Of a stretch of DNA of 64,000 bases, positions 16,883 through 27,900 are shown in pieces. The DNA comes from Deltaproteobacteria bacterium (GTDB lineage: Bacteria > Desulfobacterota > Desulfomonilia > UBA1062), in NCBI GenBank assembly GCA_018436855.1, contig JAHDKO010000031.1, forward strand, positions 36,781 to 100,780, given 5' to 3'. The translations under genes were made by a program, and so were the position numbers. Under the pieces are notes generated by a model that was not told the DNA's origin, ran no database searches, and saw only the letters and a list, made by a program, of their open reading frames with translations. The first letter of the stretch is position 1. The number at the start of each line of letters is the position of its first letter.

Positions 16883-17953
16883 ATGGATATGAAGCGTGAT
16901 TATTACGAGGACATCGAGGTCTTCAGCAGCGGCACGGTTCTCTTCTGGTCAATCGCACTGTTTGTCTTCCTCTTCACCCTGCCCCTCTACCTGTCAAGCT
17001 ACAACATCTACCTCTTCAACATCATTCTCGTGCATGTGATCCTGGCCGTAGGGCTCAACATCCTCGTGGGATACACTGGCCAGATATCGCTGGGGCACGC
17101 CGGTTTCTTCGCCATCGGCGCCTATGGAACCGCCCTGCTTATGACGCACCTGGGCCTTCCCTTCTTTGTCTCGATCATCGCAGCCGGGCTCATCGCGGCA
17201 TTCTTCGGTTTCATCATCGGCCTGCCCGCGTTGAGGCTGGAGGGTCCCTACCTCGCCATCGCCACCCTGGGGTTCGGGCTCACGATCATGCACATCATCG
17301 GGAGGTGGGATATCTTCGGCGGACGGATGGGGATCCAGGCTCCGCCGCTCGACATCGGCATCCCGCAATGGGGGTTGAGCGCCCTGCTCGACTCGGACGT
17401 CAAGATGTACTACCTGATCCTCGTCATCGCCATCGTCATGGTGATCGGCGCCAGGAACATGATGAAGACGAGGATAGGCAGGGCCTTCGTGGCCATCCGC
17501 GACGACGATATCGCAGCCGAGGTCATGGGGGTGAACCTGCTCACCTTCAAGACCCTCTCGTTTGCCGTCAGCGCTTTCTACGCAGGCGTTGCAGGCGGGC
17601 TCTTCGGCTTCGTGCTGGGGTTCTTCGACCCCTTTACCTTCAACCTCATCCTCTCCATCATCTTTCTGGTCATGATCGTGGTGGGAGGACTCGGGTCGGT
17701 GCTCGGCGCCGTCATGGGGGCCTCGCTCATCACCTATCTCCAGTACGACCTGCTCAAGAACGTCGACGAGATGCCCTACCTGGGCGATGCCCTGGTCTGG
17801 TTTTCCCGGAAGTTCTTCACCGTGATCGGGCTGGAGAACTTCAACAGCATCATGCTGGGCCTCATCATGCTCGGCATCGTGATCTTCGAGCCGCTGGGCA
17901 TGTTCGGCATCTGGATACGGATCAAAAAGTACTGGAAGACCTGGCCGTTTTGA
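16883..17953 (+). CDS. livM: Branched-chain-type ABC importer permease, LivM
   Basis: 356 residues, beginning MDMKRDYYEDIEVFSSG, with GGAG nine bases upstream. It has about nine or ten membrane segments. Family landmarks are LNILVGYTGQISLGHAGFFA near the N-terminus and VGGLGSVLGAVMGASLITYL near the C-terminus, plus the ABC-coupling EA-like stretch RDDDIAAEVMGVNLLTFK. With LivH it should form the inner-membrane channel of a hydrophobic amino acid/carboxylate (HAAT) importer. It is first in a co-directional run ending with an acyl-CoA synthetase, which suggests a carboxylic-acid rather than amino-acid substrate. Confidence 0.93.
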   Translation: MDMKRDYYEDIEVFSSGTVLFWSIALFVFLFTLPLYLSSYNIYLFNIILVHVILAVGLNILVGYTGQISLGHAGFFAIGAYGTALLMTHLGLPFFVSIIAAGLIAAFFGFIIGLPALRLEGPYLAIATLGFGLTIMHIIGRWDIFGGRMGIQAPPLDIGIPQWGLSALLDSDVKMYYLILVIAIVMVIGARNMMKTRIGRAFVAIRDDDIAAEVMGVNLLTFKTLSFAVSAFYAGVAGGLFGFVLGFFDPFTFNLILSIIFLVMIVVGGLGSVLGAVMGASLITYLQYDLLKNVDEMPYLGDALVWFSRKFFTVIGLENFNSIMLGLIMLGIVIFEPLGMFGIWIRIKKYWKTWPF

Positions 17954-17981
17954 CCGCCGATGAGGGGAGCGTGAAAAGACC

Positions 17982-18854
17982 ATGATCGAACAACTTATCA
18001 TTGAAGGTTTGGCAATCGGGGCGTGTTACGGGCTCTTCGGCGTGGCCGTGGCCATCATCTACAAAACCTCTGACGTGATCAACTTCGGCCAGGGCGAGAT
18101 GGGCATGATCTCCACCTTCGTCACCTACCACATCCTGGCCCAGTACGGCCTGCCTTTCTGGCTGGCCTTTGTCCTGACCATGGTGTTCGCGGTCCTGCTC
18201 GGCATGTTCATCGAGTTCTTCTTCATGCGACCGGCCAAGGACCCCACCGTGCTCGGGCTCATCATCATCACCCTGGGCGCGGAGATGCTCCTCATGGGTC
18301 TTGCGGGCTGGAAATGGGGCGCCGAGCAGAAGGACTTCACCTTTCCGCTTTCCGTCCAGAAGGTCCACGAGCCCATCCCGGGCCTGGTGCTCAACGAGTG
18401 GTCCATCGGGGTGTTCGCGCTGACCGCGCTCATCATGGTGCTGCTCTTCCTGTTCTTCCGGTACTCCAATCTCGGCATCGCCATGCGCGCAACCCAGCAG
18501 AACCAGAACGCGGCCAAGATCATGGGCATCAAGGTGGAGCGGGTCTTCTCGTTCACCTGGGGATTGAGCTCGCTCATCGGCGCCGTGGCCGCGATGTTCT
18601 TCGCCGCCCGGTCGGTCCTGGACCCGAACTTCATGATGGAGCCCTTCATGCGGGCCTTTGCCGCGGCCGTGCTCGGGGGGCTCACCAGCATCCCGGGCGT
18701 GGTGGTGGGAGGATTGCTGCTGGGGCTCATAGAAAATTTCTTCGGCTATGCGTGGCCCGTGTGGAAGCCTATCGTGGCCTTTGTGGTGATCATCATCATC
18801 CTCACCATCAGGCCGAGCGGGCTCTTTGCCAAGCACTACGTGAAGAAGGTATAG
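17982..18854 (+). CDS. livH: Branched-chain-type ABC importer permease, LivH
   Basis: 290 residues, 28 bases after livM. It begins MIEQLIIEGLAIGACYGLFG and carries the family segment IYKTSDVINFGQGEMGMIS, then the coupling stretch MRATQQNQNAAKIMGIKVER and AAAVLGGLTSIPGVVVGG. About eight membrane segments. It is the second permease subunit of the same importer as livM. Confidence 0.93.
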   Translation: MIEQLIIEGLAIGACYGLFGVAVAIIYKTSDVINFGQGEMGMISTFVTYHILAQYGLPFWLAFVLTMVFAVLLGMFIEFFFMRPAKDPTVLGLIIITLGAEMLLMGLAGWKWGAEQKDFTFPLSVQKVHEPIPGLVLNEWSIGVFALTALIMVLLFLFFRYSNLGIAMRATQQNQNAAKIMGIKVERVFSFTWGLSSLIGAVAAMFFAARSVLDPNFMMEPFMRAFAAAVLGGLTSIPGVVVGGLLLGLIENFFGYAWPVWKPIVAFVVIIIILTIRPSGLFAKHYVKKV

Positions 18855-18858
18855 GCGG

Positions 18859-19335
18859 ATGGACGGGGAGCGCACCCACGCCAGAACCCTGATCCTCGCA
18901 GGGGCCGCGGCAGCGGTCCTGTGCGCGCTCGTCGCCGCGGTTCTCGTCTTCGAAAAGCCGCGGTACTTTCTGGAGATGCTCTACGAGCGCCCCCGGATCG
19001 AGCAGGCCATGCATACGTATTTCGACGCGGAGATAAAGGGCGATCCCGATGCGGTCTACCGATGTCTCGCACCCTCGTCCATTTACCGGCAAAATCACAC
19101 CTACGAGGATTTCCTCGCCGACATGAGCTCCAACCCCGCGAAGATCGTCCGGTATACGATCGTGGACATCTACGGACTGCGGCCGAATCACGATCCGCAG
19201 TCATATCCCGGGGTCGAGCGCTTCGCCCAGGTGGAGGTGGACGTGACCCTGGAATACCGGGATACAAACACAACAGCGGAATGCAACTTCTGCTTCACCT
19301 TCCTCAGAGAGGGGGGGCGGTGGTTCAAGGGTTGA
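18859..19335 (+). CDS. Membrane-anchored NTF2-like protein
   Basis: 158 residues, starting four bases after the livH stop, so translation is probably coupled. Residues 10-29 form one hydrophobic anchor (LILAGAAAAVLCALVAAVLV). The rest, with IEQAMHTYFDAEIKGDPDAV, then VEVDVTLEYRDTNTT and FCFTFLREGGRWF, looks like an NTF2-type alpha-beta cone. No catalytic residues are visible. It lies inside the importer operon between permease and binding protein, so it may be an accessory of the transporter facing the periplasm. Function unknown. Confidence 0.7.
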   Translation: MDGERTHARTLILAGAAAAVLCALVAAVLVFEKPRYFLEMLYERPRIEQAMHTYFDAEIKGDPDAVYRCLAPSSIYRQNHTYEDFLADMSSNPAKIVRYTIVDIYGLRPNHDPQSYPGVERFAQVEVDVTLEYRDTNTTAECNFCFTFLREGGRWFKG

Positions 19336-19425
19336 AAGGCAAGACCCTGTCATTTTTCGGTATGGTTGTACCAGGAGGCAACAAATGAATGAGCTGCTCA
19401 TAAAAAGCAGCGGTAAGGAGGGAGT

Positions 19426-20622
19426 ATGAAGGGAACGAGGAGTACGGTTTTCTGGTTGCTGGCCTTAATTCTGGTGCTCATGCTGCCCGTTCAGGGACAT
19501 GCAGGCGCGCCCGGGTTCGACAAGAAGGAGATCCGGATCGCCCAGTGGGGGCCGCAGACCGGTCCGGCCGCTCCATGGGGCTCGGTGGCGCGCGGGAGCG
19601 ACCTCATCTTCCAAATGGTCAACGAGGAGGGCGGAATCCACGGCAGGAAGGTCAAATACTTTATCAGGGACGACCAGTACAACCCTGCTCAGACCAAGGC
19701 GGTGGTCAAGGAGCTGGTCGAGCGCAGGGGCATTTTCGCCTTTGTCGGCGGAGTGGGCGCTGCCTGCGGCATGGCCGTGAAAGACTATCTGGCCGAGAAC
19801 AAGGTGGTCTGGGTGGGCCCGTCCACGGCCATCAACGAGTACGTGTTTCCGGTGAACCCGTACCTGTTCGGCATATACCCGCTGTATGAAGACGAGGCGA
19901 GCGTCCTCGCCAAGTATGTGGTGGAGGAGCTCAAGGTAAAAAAGATCGGGTTCTTCTATCAGAACGACTCCTACGGAAAGAGCGGGCTCGATGGCTGCAA
20001 GAAGAGGCTCGCCACCTACGACATCGACCTCGCGGAAGAGATCTCGGTGGAGCCCGGCGAGAAAGACCTGTCGTCCCAGATGCTCAGGCTCAAGAACTCG
20101 GGCGCCGAGGTGGTGTTCCTGTGGGTGAATCCGACCAGCGCCACGATCGCGCTCAAGACCTGCGCGACCATCGGGTTCAAGCCGCAGTGGGTGTCTTCCA
20201 ACACCCTGTCCGACTTCCCGCTCATGAACACCATCACCGGCGGCCTGTGGGAGGGCGTGATCACCGGCGGTTTCGGCATTCCGCCCGATTCCGATCATCC
20301 CCTCATCGTCAAGTATCGTGAGGCAGCGAAAAAGTACGCTCCCGAGGAGCGCTGCGGCACCTTTTACCTGGCGGGGGTCCTGTTCGCGGAGCCGCTCATC
20401 GATGCACTGCAGCGCGTGGGACCGGACCTGAGCACCGAGGCCTTCCTCAATGCCCTCAACACGACCAAGGACTACCAGGGCATCGGCCCCAAGATCACCT
20501 GGACCCCGGAGGTTCATCAGGGCACGGATTCCATCCAGATCCAGCAGTGCGGCCCGGGCGGCAGCTATATCCTGCTTCAGGACTGGGTGCAGAACGAACT
20601 GGCCACGTGGAAGCCGAAATAG
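19426..20622 (+). CDS. livK: ABC importer substrate-binding protein, LivJ/LivK type
   Basis: 398 residues, ATG after AAGGAGGGAGT. Residues 1-26 are a signal peptide ending VQGHAGA. The mature part is a type I periplasmic-binding fold (Periplas_BP_6): IRIAQWGPQTGPAAPWGSVA, then LIFQMVNEEGGIHGRKVKYF and DDQYNPAQTKAVVKELVER. Here the usual family start (PLTG) is replaced by QTGPAAPWG. Proteins of this class bind branched amino acids, amides, aromatic acids or other carboxylates. The linked acyl-CoA synthetase suggests an organic acid ligand. A strong hairpin follows the gene. Confidence 0.9.
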   Translation: MKGTRSTVFWLLALILVLMLPVQGHAGAPGFDKKEIRIAQWGPQTGPAAPWGSVARGSDLIFQMVNEEGGIHGRKVKYFIRDDQYNPAQTKAVVKELVERRGIFAFVGGVGAACGMAVKDYLAENKVVWVGPSTAINEYVFPVNPYLFGIYPLYEDEASVLAKYVVEELKVKKIGFFYQNDSYGKSGLDGCKKRLATYDIDLAEEISVEPGEKDLSSQMLRLKNSGAEVVFLWVNPTSATIALKTCATIGFKPQWVSSNTLSDFPLMNTITGGLWEGVITGGFGIPPDSDHPLIVKYREAAKKYAPEERCGTFYLAGVLFAEPLIDALQRVGPDLSTEAFLNALNTTKDYQGIGPKITWTPEVHQGTDSIQIQQCGPGGSYILLQDWVQNELATWKPK

Positions 20623-20650
20623 ACACCACAAGGCATCTGCTAACAAACCG

Positions 20651-20677
20651 GTCCGCCCCGTGATTCACGGGGCGGAC
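20651..20677 (+). promoter_or_regulatory. Strong intercistronic hairpin after the binding-protein gene
   Basis: Perfect inverted repeat of 13 bases (GTCCGCCCCGTGA and its complement) around a single central base. It lies 29 bases after the binding-protein stop and 43 before livG. No T-run follows, so it is not a standard terminator. Such hairpins often protect upstream mRNA, giving more binding protein than ATPase; that role is inferred here. Confidence 0.65.
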
Positions 20678-20719
20678 CCGATATACCAAGACGCCCGAAA
20701 TGACGGGGGGACAAGGCAT

Positions 20720-21529
<810 letters not shown>

Positions 21530-22285
21530 CCTGATCCGTGCGCTCCACGGGATCTCCTTCGAGATCAACGAGGGCGACATCGTGGCCCTGCTCGGCTCCA
21601 ACGGCGCGGGCAAGACCACGACCTTGAAGACCATCATGCGCCTGCTCGACGACGACCAGCCCGAAAAAGGGACCATCGAGTTCATGGGGAGGCGCATCGA
21701 CCGGCTCGACACCGAGGAGATCGTTCGCCTGGGCATCAGCTATGTGCCCGAGGGCCGGGAGGTGTTCCCGGAGCTGAGCGTGATGGAGAACATCCTCATG
21801 GGGGCCTACACCAGGCGGGACAAGAAGGGCGTCAGGCAGGACATCGAGTCGCTGCTGAAGCAGTTCCCCATCCTCGGGCAGAGGCGGAGCCAGCAGGCCG
21901 GGCACCTGAGCGGCGGCGAGCAGCAGATGCTGGCCATCGCGCGGGCCCTCATGAGCAGGCCCAAGCTCCTCATGCTCGACGAGCCCTCCCTGGGGCTCTC
22001 CCCGCTGCTCACCAAGGAGATATTCACCATCATCAGGCGGATCAACTCGGAAGGGGTCACGATACTCCTGGTGGAGCAGAACGTGAACATGGCGCTCAAA
22101 TACTCTGACTATGCCTATCTCATGGAAAACGGGAGGATCGTGCGGGCGGACAAGCCCGAGGTGCTCCGCGAGGACGACGACGTCAAGGAATTCTATCTCG
22201 GCATCGCGACCGAGCAGTCCGTCAAGGGATACAAGCGCTACCGGCGCAAGGTCCGGTTCAGGTAAGAAGAAGGGGAGGCCGGAGA

Positions 22286-24121
22286 ATGGAACAGATCGAG
22301 AGACCGACAGACAAGGTTCAGACCCTGCCGCAGGCCTTGAGGGTGCTTGCCTCCGTACAGCCCGACCGCGTCGCCATGCGGATGAAGGACTACGGCATCT
22401 GGCACGACATCACCTGGAGGCAGTATGCCGACAGCGTGCGCGACGTGGCCCTGGGGCTCCACGTCCTGGGCGTCAAACAGGGAGACCGCGTGTCCATCAT
22501 CGGCGAGAACAAGCCCGAGTGGCTCTTCTCGGCCCTGGGCGTCATGTCGCTGGGTGCCACCTTCGTGGGGGTCTACACCACCAACCCTGCGGCCGAGTGC
22601 GAGTATGTGGTGGGGCACTCCGAATCGGTGGTGTACATCTGCGAGGACGAGGAGCAGTGCGACAAGGCCCTGCTCTTCCGTGAGCGGACGCCCGGACTGA
22701 AAAAGATCGTGGTATGGGACATGGAGGGATTGCGGCACTTCGACGACGACATGGTCATGAGCTTCGACGATCTCCTGAAGCTGGGCAGGCAGACCCACCG
22801 GGAGAACCCGGAGCTCTTCGACAAGATCGTGGACGAGGGCAAGGAGGACGAGACCGCCTCCATCATCTACACCTCGGGCACCACCGGCCCGCCCAAGGGC
22901 GCCATGATCTCGCACAAGAACTACCGGTGGATCGCCCGGCAGACCGAGAAGATCACCCGCACGTCCGTCGACGATGAGACCATCTCGTTTCTGCCCCTGA
23001 ACCACGTGTACGAGCAGATATTCGACCTCATGATGCACCTGCGGGTAGGCCATATCGTGAACTTCACCGAGAACACGGACACGGTCATGAACGACCTCAA
23101 GGACGTCTCCCCCACCCTCTTCCACGCCGTGCCCAGGATCTGGGAGAAGTATCACTCAGGGATCGTGCTCAAGATGATGGACGCCACCTGGCTCAAGCGC
23201 ACCCTGTACGGGATCGCCTTCAAGGTCGGCACCAGGTACAACGATTACAAGCTGGCGAAGAAGCCGGTTCCGCTGCCGCTGCTTCTCGGCTACCAGCTCG
23301 CCTATTTCGCCGTGTTCTGGAAGCTCAAGGAGCGGCTCGGCTTCGACCGGGTGCGCATCGGGTTCTCGGGCGCCGCGCCCATATCGCACGAGGTGCTCAA
23401 GTTCTTCCAGAGCATCGGGATTCCCATCCGCGAAGGCTACGGGCTCACCGAGACCACAGGCATCACGCACATCTCGGATGCGACAAACTTCAAGCTCGGC
23501 ACCGTGGGCAGGTGCCTGCCCGGCTCGGAGGTAAGGATCGCCGAGGACGGCGAGATCCTCATCCGGCACGGGGGCATCTTTCAGGGCTACTTCAAGGAAG
23601 ACGAGCACACGAGAGAGGCCATCGACGAGGACGGCTGGTTCCACACCGGCGACGTGGGCGAGGTCGACGACGAGGGCTATCTCAAGATCACGGACCGCAA
23701 GAAGGACCTCATCGTGACCGCGGGCGGCAAAAACGTGGCCCCGCAGTATATCGAGAACCTGCTCAAGTTCTCGCCCTACATCAACGACGCCGTGGTCATC
23801 GGCGACAGGCGGAAGTATATCACCGCCATCATCGTGATCGACGAGGAAAACGTGGTGAAGTGGGCACAGGATCAGAAGGTCCAGTACACCACCTTCGCGA
23901 GCCTCACCAGGACCGAGGAGGTGAACCGGCTCATCGGTGAAGAGGTGGCCAAGGTCAACAAGCAGCTCGCCCGGGTGGAGAACATCCGCAAGTTCAGACT
24001 CCTGGACAAGAAGCTCTACACCGAGGACGGCGAGGTGACCCCCACCATGAAGGTCAAGCGCACCTCCATCAACCGGCAGTACAAAGACCTCATCGAGTCC
24101 ATGTACCGGGAAGGAGACTGA
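22286..24121 (+). CDS. AMP-forming long-chain acyl-CoA synthetase
   Basis: 611 residues. The adenylate-forming enzyme motifs are all visible: the P-loop IIYTSGTTGPPKGAMISH near residue 195, EGYGLTETTG near 390, the hinge aspartate region DGWFHTGDVGEVDDEGYLKI and ITDRKKDLIVTAGGKN, and the C-terminal lysine in GEVTPTMKVKR. Length and motifs fit the FadD15-like long-chain acyl-CoA synthetase branch. It makes acyl-CoA from a carboxylic acid, ATP and CoA at the inner membrane or in the cytoplasm. Being 20 bases after livF, it probably activates the acid brought in by the importer. Chain length is not predictable. Confidence 0.9.
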   Translation: MEQIERPTDKVQTLPQALRVLASVQPDRVAMRMKDYGIWHDITWRQYADSVRDVALGLHVLGVKQGDRVSIIGENKPEWLFSALGVMSLGATFVGVYTTNPAAECEYVVGHSESVVYICEDEEQCDKALLFRERTPGLKKIVVWDMEGLRHFDDDMVMSFDDLLKLGRQTHRENPELFDKIVDEGKEDETASIIYTSGTTGPPKGAMISHKNYRWIARQTEKITRTSVDDETISFLPLNHVYEQIFDLMMHLRVGHIVNFTENTDTVMNDLKDVSPTLFHAVPRIWEKYHSGIVLKMMDATWLKRTLYGIAFKVGTRYNDYKLAKKPVPLPLLLGYQLAYFAVFWKLKERLGFDRVRIGFSGAAPISHEVLKFFQSIGIPIREGYGLTETTGITHISDATNFKLGTVGRCLPGSEVRIAEDGEILIRHGGIFQGYFKEDEHTREAIDEDGWFHTGDVGEVDDEGYLKITDRKKDLIVTAGGKNVAPQYIENLLKFSPYINDAVVIGDRRKYITAIIVIDEENVVKWAQDQKVQYTTFASLTRTEEVNRLIGEEVAKVNKQLARVENIRKFRLLDKKLYTEDGEVTPTMKVKRTSINRQYKDLIESMYREGD

Positions 24122-24227
24122 GAAGACATATAAATTGGCCCGAGACCCCTTTATTCCCTGCACTGTGTCACTATAGTATTCACATGCTCACATGAGAGCA
24201 GCAAAACCAACAAGGAGGTCAGAGGCC

Positions 24228-24623
24228 ATGAAGAGGCTTATCACTCTCGGAATAGCGATGCTGGTGTTCCTGTTCACCTTCGGTGGCATGGCTCATGGGG
24301 ACTATTATCCCTGGGGCAAGGGATCGGCGAATGTAAACACCGCCACACAGGAAGAGCTGGCCTGGTTCCTGGGAAGGAGCAATGTCGACAATCCTGACCA
24401 GATAGCCGAAAATATTATCGAATATCGGGAAGCAAGCGGACCTTTCACGAGCACGGATGAGTTGAAGAATGTCGAAGGCATGGAAGACATCACCAACTTC
24501 GAGGAGGCTCGTTTCTGGCTGAAGACGACAGGACCCACCGACTACGAGCCCGAGAAGACCATGCGGCCCCACGGGGACCCCTTCTTCGGTTACTGGATAC
24601 AGGAAGACCGTCGGGGAGACTGA
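24228..24623 (+). CDS. Exported helix-hairpin-helix (ComEA-like) small protein
   Basis: 131 residues from ATG at 24228, preceded by AAGGAGG. Residues 1-23 are a signal peptide (LITLGIAMLVFLFTFGGMAHG). Then SANVNTATQEELAWFLGRSN, with IIEYREASGPFTSTDELKNV and EGMEDITNFEE, is a ComEA-type helix-hairpin-helix repeat, a fold that binds DNA in natural transformation. The tail is short and aromatic. It sits 107 bases after the acyl-CoA synthetase and may be a separate unit. No other competence gene is in view, so a DNA-uptake role is only possible. Confidence 0.75.
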   Translation: MKRLITLGIAMLVFLFTFGGMAHGDYYPWGKGSANVNTATQEELAWFLGRSNVDNPDQIAENIIEYREASGPFTSTDELKNVEGMEDITNFEEARFWLKTTGPTDYEPEKTMRPHGDPFFGYWIQEDRRGD

Positions 24624-24936
24624 AGGCTTCTGAGATAGATATGCACGAGCAGGGCGCTGGTCTTGTTTTCCTTCAAGAAGAGCACGGGCTCTGACAGCGA
24701 AGCAACCCGGAAAACCGGTTCAAGCCCGGCTGAAACCGGATCGCCTTTAAGGAAAAACAAGGCCGTGCCCTTGCGCCGGGGAGGGTCATCGGTGCGGGTG
24801 CATGGGTGAAACACTCCCTCCCGGAAGGAGACGGTCACCCGGGCCCGAAGAGGCGTCGGACAGCCTGCATCCCGGTGAAATCCCGCCCGGGATAACCTTG
24901 GGCCCAGGGAGAAGCGAGACCGGATCTCGGCGGATA
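24624..24936. other. Convergent intergenic region
   Basis: About 310 bases between two convergent genes. A minus-strand open frame runs through it into the kinase gene but is antisense to that gene in part and has no recognisable product. I saw no T-tailed terminator hairpin. Confidence 0.4.
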
Positions 24937-27900
24937 TCACCGCTCCTGCTGCCCGTCGAGGATCTCCATGATCTTGTCCGCGAGATCTCCCAGGCTGAAC
25001 GGTTTCTGGATGAACCCTCTGCACCCCTTGTCCATGATTTCCTTGGCCTGGCCGTTGAGACTGTATCCGCTCGACAGCAGTACGTTCACATCCGGCCTGA
25101 TTTCCTTCAGACCGTCGAAGGTCTCTCTGCCGCCGAGATCGGGCATGATCATATCGAGCACCACCAGGTCTATGGAATCCCGGTTGCCGCGGTACGTCTC
25201 GATCCCCGCCCTTCCTCCCGCGGCAGTGATGACGTCATACCCGAGTCTCTTGAGCATCTCGGCGCCCACGTCCAGAATGACCTCCTCATCGTCGATGAGC
25301 AGAATGGTCCCCTGCCCTTTCCTGATCTCTCCGCAGGTCTGCCGTTCTTCCTGAACGGTCTTCTCTGATGCGGGAAAATACAGGGTGAACGTAGAGCCTT
25401 CACCCTTCTCGCTCTCCACGGTGACGAACCCCTTGTGGTTTTTCATGATGCCGTATACCGAGGCAAGCCCGAGCCCGGTCCCCCTCCCCTTGCCCTTGGT
25501 GGTGAAGAACGGCTCGAAGATCCGCGACTTGACCGCCTCGTCCATGCCGATGCCGGTGTCGGTCACCGAGACCCGGACATACCTGCCCGGTCCCACCCCG
25601 AAGGGTGCTACCTCGGACTCGTCGAGGTTCACGTTTTGGGTTGAGAGATAAAGATCTCCGCCTCCGGGCATGGCCTGCCAAGCGTTCACAAAGAGGTTGA
25701 GCATGACCTGCTCCATCTGGTTCCGGTCCACCTCCACGATCCACAGCCCTTCCTGGATGTTCTGGTGTATCCGGATCTCCTTCTTGGTCCTCCCGAACAT
25801 CTCGGCGCTCTTCTGGATAAATTCTCCCAGCTGAGTGGGCCTGACCTCATACTTGCCCCCGCGGGCAAACCCGAGAAACTGCTTGGTGAGCTCGGAGCCC
25901 TGGCGCACGTATTCCTCCACGTTTTTCAGGCGGTCGAAAAACGGGTGGGACTTGTCCGCGCTCAGGAGCATGAGCGAGACATTGCCGAGAATGCCCATGA
26001 GCAGGTTGTTGAAATCGTGGGCGATCCCTCCCGCCATGGTCCCGATGGCCTCCATCTTCTGGGCGCGCATGAACTGCTCCTCAAGGATCTTCTTGTCGCT
26101 GATGTCGATCAGGAAGCCGCGTGCGCCTGAAGGCCTCCCGTTCTTCATGATCGCGACTGCATGCACCAGCGCGGGAAAGGTGGTGCCGTCCTTGCGCCGG
26201 GCCAGATACTCGTTCAGCCCGATCCGCTCGCCGGCCAGTACCCTGCCGATGTTTTCGATTGCCCGTGCCCGGTCATCGGGTGCCAGCATGATGGTTATGT
26301 CCAGCCCCTTGTCCAGCTCTTCAGGGGCATACTGGAATTTTTCAAAGGCGGTCTCGTTGGCAAAGGTAATGATGCCGTACTCGTCGGTCTCGAACACGGT
26401 CTCGGGCATGAGCCTCGCCATGTCCCGGAACCGCTCCTCACTCTGCCGCAGGGCTTCTTCCGCTTTTTTCCGGTCTGTTATATCGATGATCGAGGCCACG
26501 CTCTCGTTCGTGCCCGGGATCATGGTCACACTCATGAAGAGGTCACGCGTCTCTCCCGTCCGGACACTGCACCGGAACTCATAGGAATCCGGGGCCGCAC
26601 CTTCCTTTCTGCGGCGCTGGCCATGGTACTTTTTCATCCGTTTCAGGTCTTCTTCCGCCACAAAGGAGGTCCAGACCATCTTTCCTTCCAGCTCTTTCCT
26701 TGTATATCCCACGAGCTTCTCGAACTTGGAGTTGGCAAGGCGGATGACATGGTTCTCATCCACGATGATGTTTGCCGTGGCCGTGTGCTCGAAGATGGTC
26801 CGATACCGTCCCTCGCTCTGCCGCAGGGCTTCCTCGGCCCGCTTCCTCTCGGTGATGTCCGTCTGGGTTCCGATGATGCGCAGCGGCGTGCCGTCGTGAT
26901 CCCACTGGATCAGCTTGCCGCGGTCGAGAATCCACTTGTACGATCCGTCCTTGCACCGGATGCGGTGTTCGCTCACATAAACGGGCGACTCGCCCCTCAG
27001 GTGCCGGTCCAGCTCCCTGTCGCTCGGCTCACGGTCGTCGGGGTGTACATGGATTGCCCACTCGTCGCTGCTGTCGGAGATCTCGTGTTCGGCGTAGCCC
27101 AGCATCTCTTTCCAGCGCAGCGACCGGAACACCGTGCCGGTCTTCAGGTTCAGATCCCACACCCCGTCACCGGCGCCTTCCAGCGCAAACTGCCAGCGCT
27201 CCTCGCTCCTTTGCAGGGCCTCCTGGGCGCGCTTGCGCTCGGTAACGTCCCTGACCACACCCCGGAAACCGGCCGGAGAGCCGGACGCATCCCGCACAAG
27301 CGATGCGGACAGCTCGTGGGACCTCCTCACGCCGTCATTGCGTATGATCTCATAGTCCAGCATCACGTCCGGCTCTCCGGTCAGATATATGCCATGAAAG
27401 ACCTGATACATCCTCTTGGCCGTATCGGCCGAGGTGAACACCCGATAGCTCATCCCCTGCATCTCGTCAGGCGGATATCCCAGCATGCGGCATATGGAGT
27501 CGTTGAAAAAGGTGATCTTGCCCGAAAGGTCGAGCTCGAGGTAGCCCTCCTGGATGCTCTGGAGTATGGTCCGGTACTTCTCCTCGCTCCGGCGGAGGGC
27601 GTCCTGGGCCTTTCTCCGCTCGGTCACATCGCGGACAATCCCTCGGAACCCCACCGGCTGCCCGGACTCGTCGCACTTCAGTGATATGGATGCCTCCACC
27701 GGGATCTTCTCGCCATACTTGTTGATCACCTCCCACTCGAGACCGGTGACGGGCTTGCCCGTCAGGTACACACCGTGATATGCCTCGAACAGCTTCCGGA
27801 TATTCTCTTCATCCGTGAACCTCCGGTAGTTCATGTTCGTCATCTCTTCCCCGGTGTATCCGAGCCTGGTTATGGCGGGGAGATTGAAGTAAGTGAAGGT

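Noticed and set aside
24590..25024. Minus-strand frame with an LFLKENKTSALL segment reminiscent of a serpin C-terminus
   Set aside because: The likeness is limited to about a dozen residues, no hinge or other serpin sequence accompanies it, and it overlaps the end of the histidine kinase gene.
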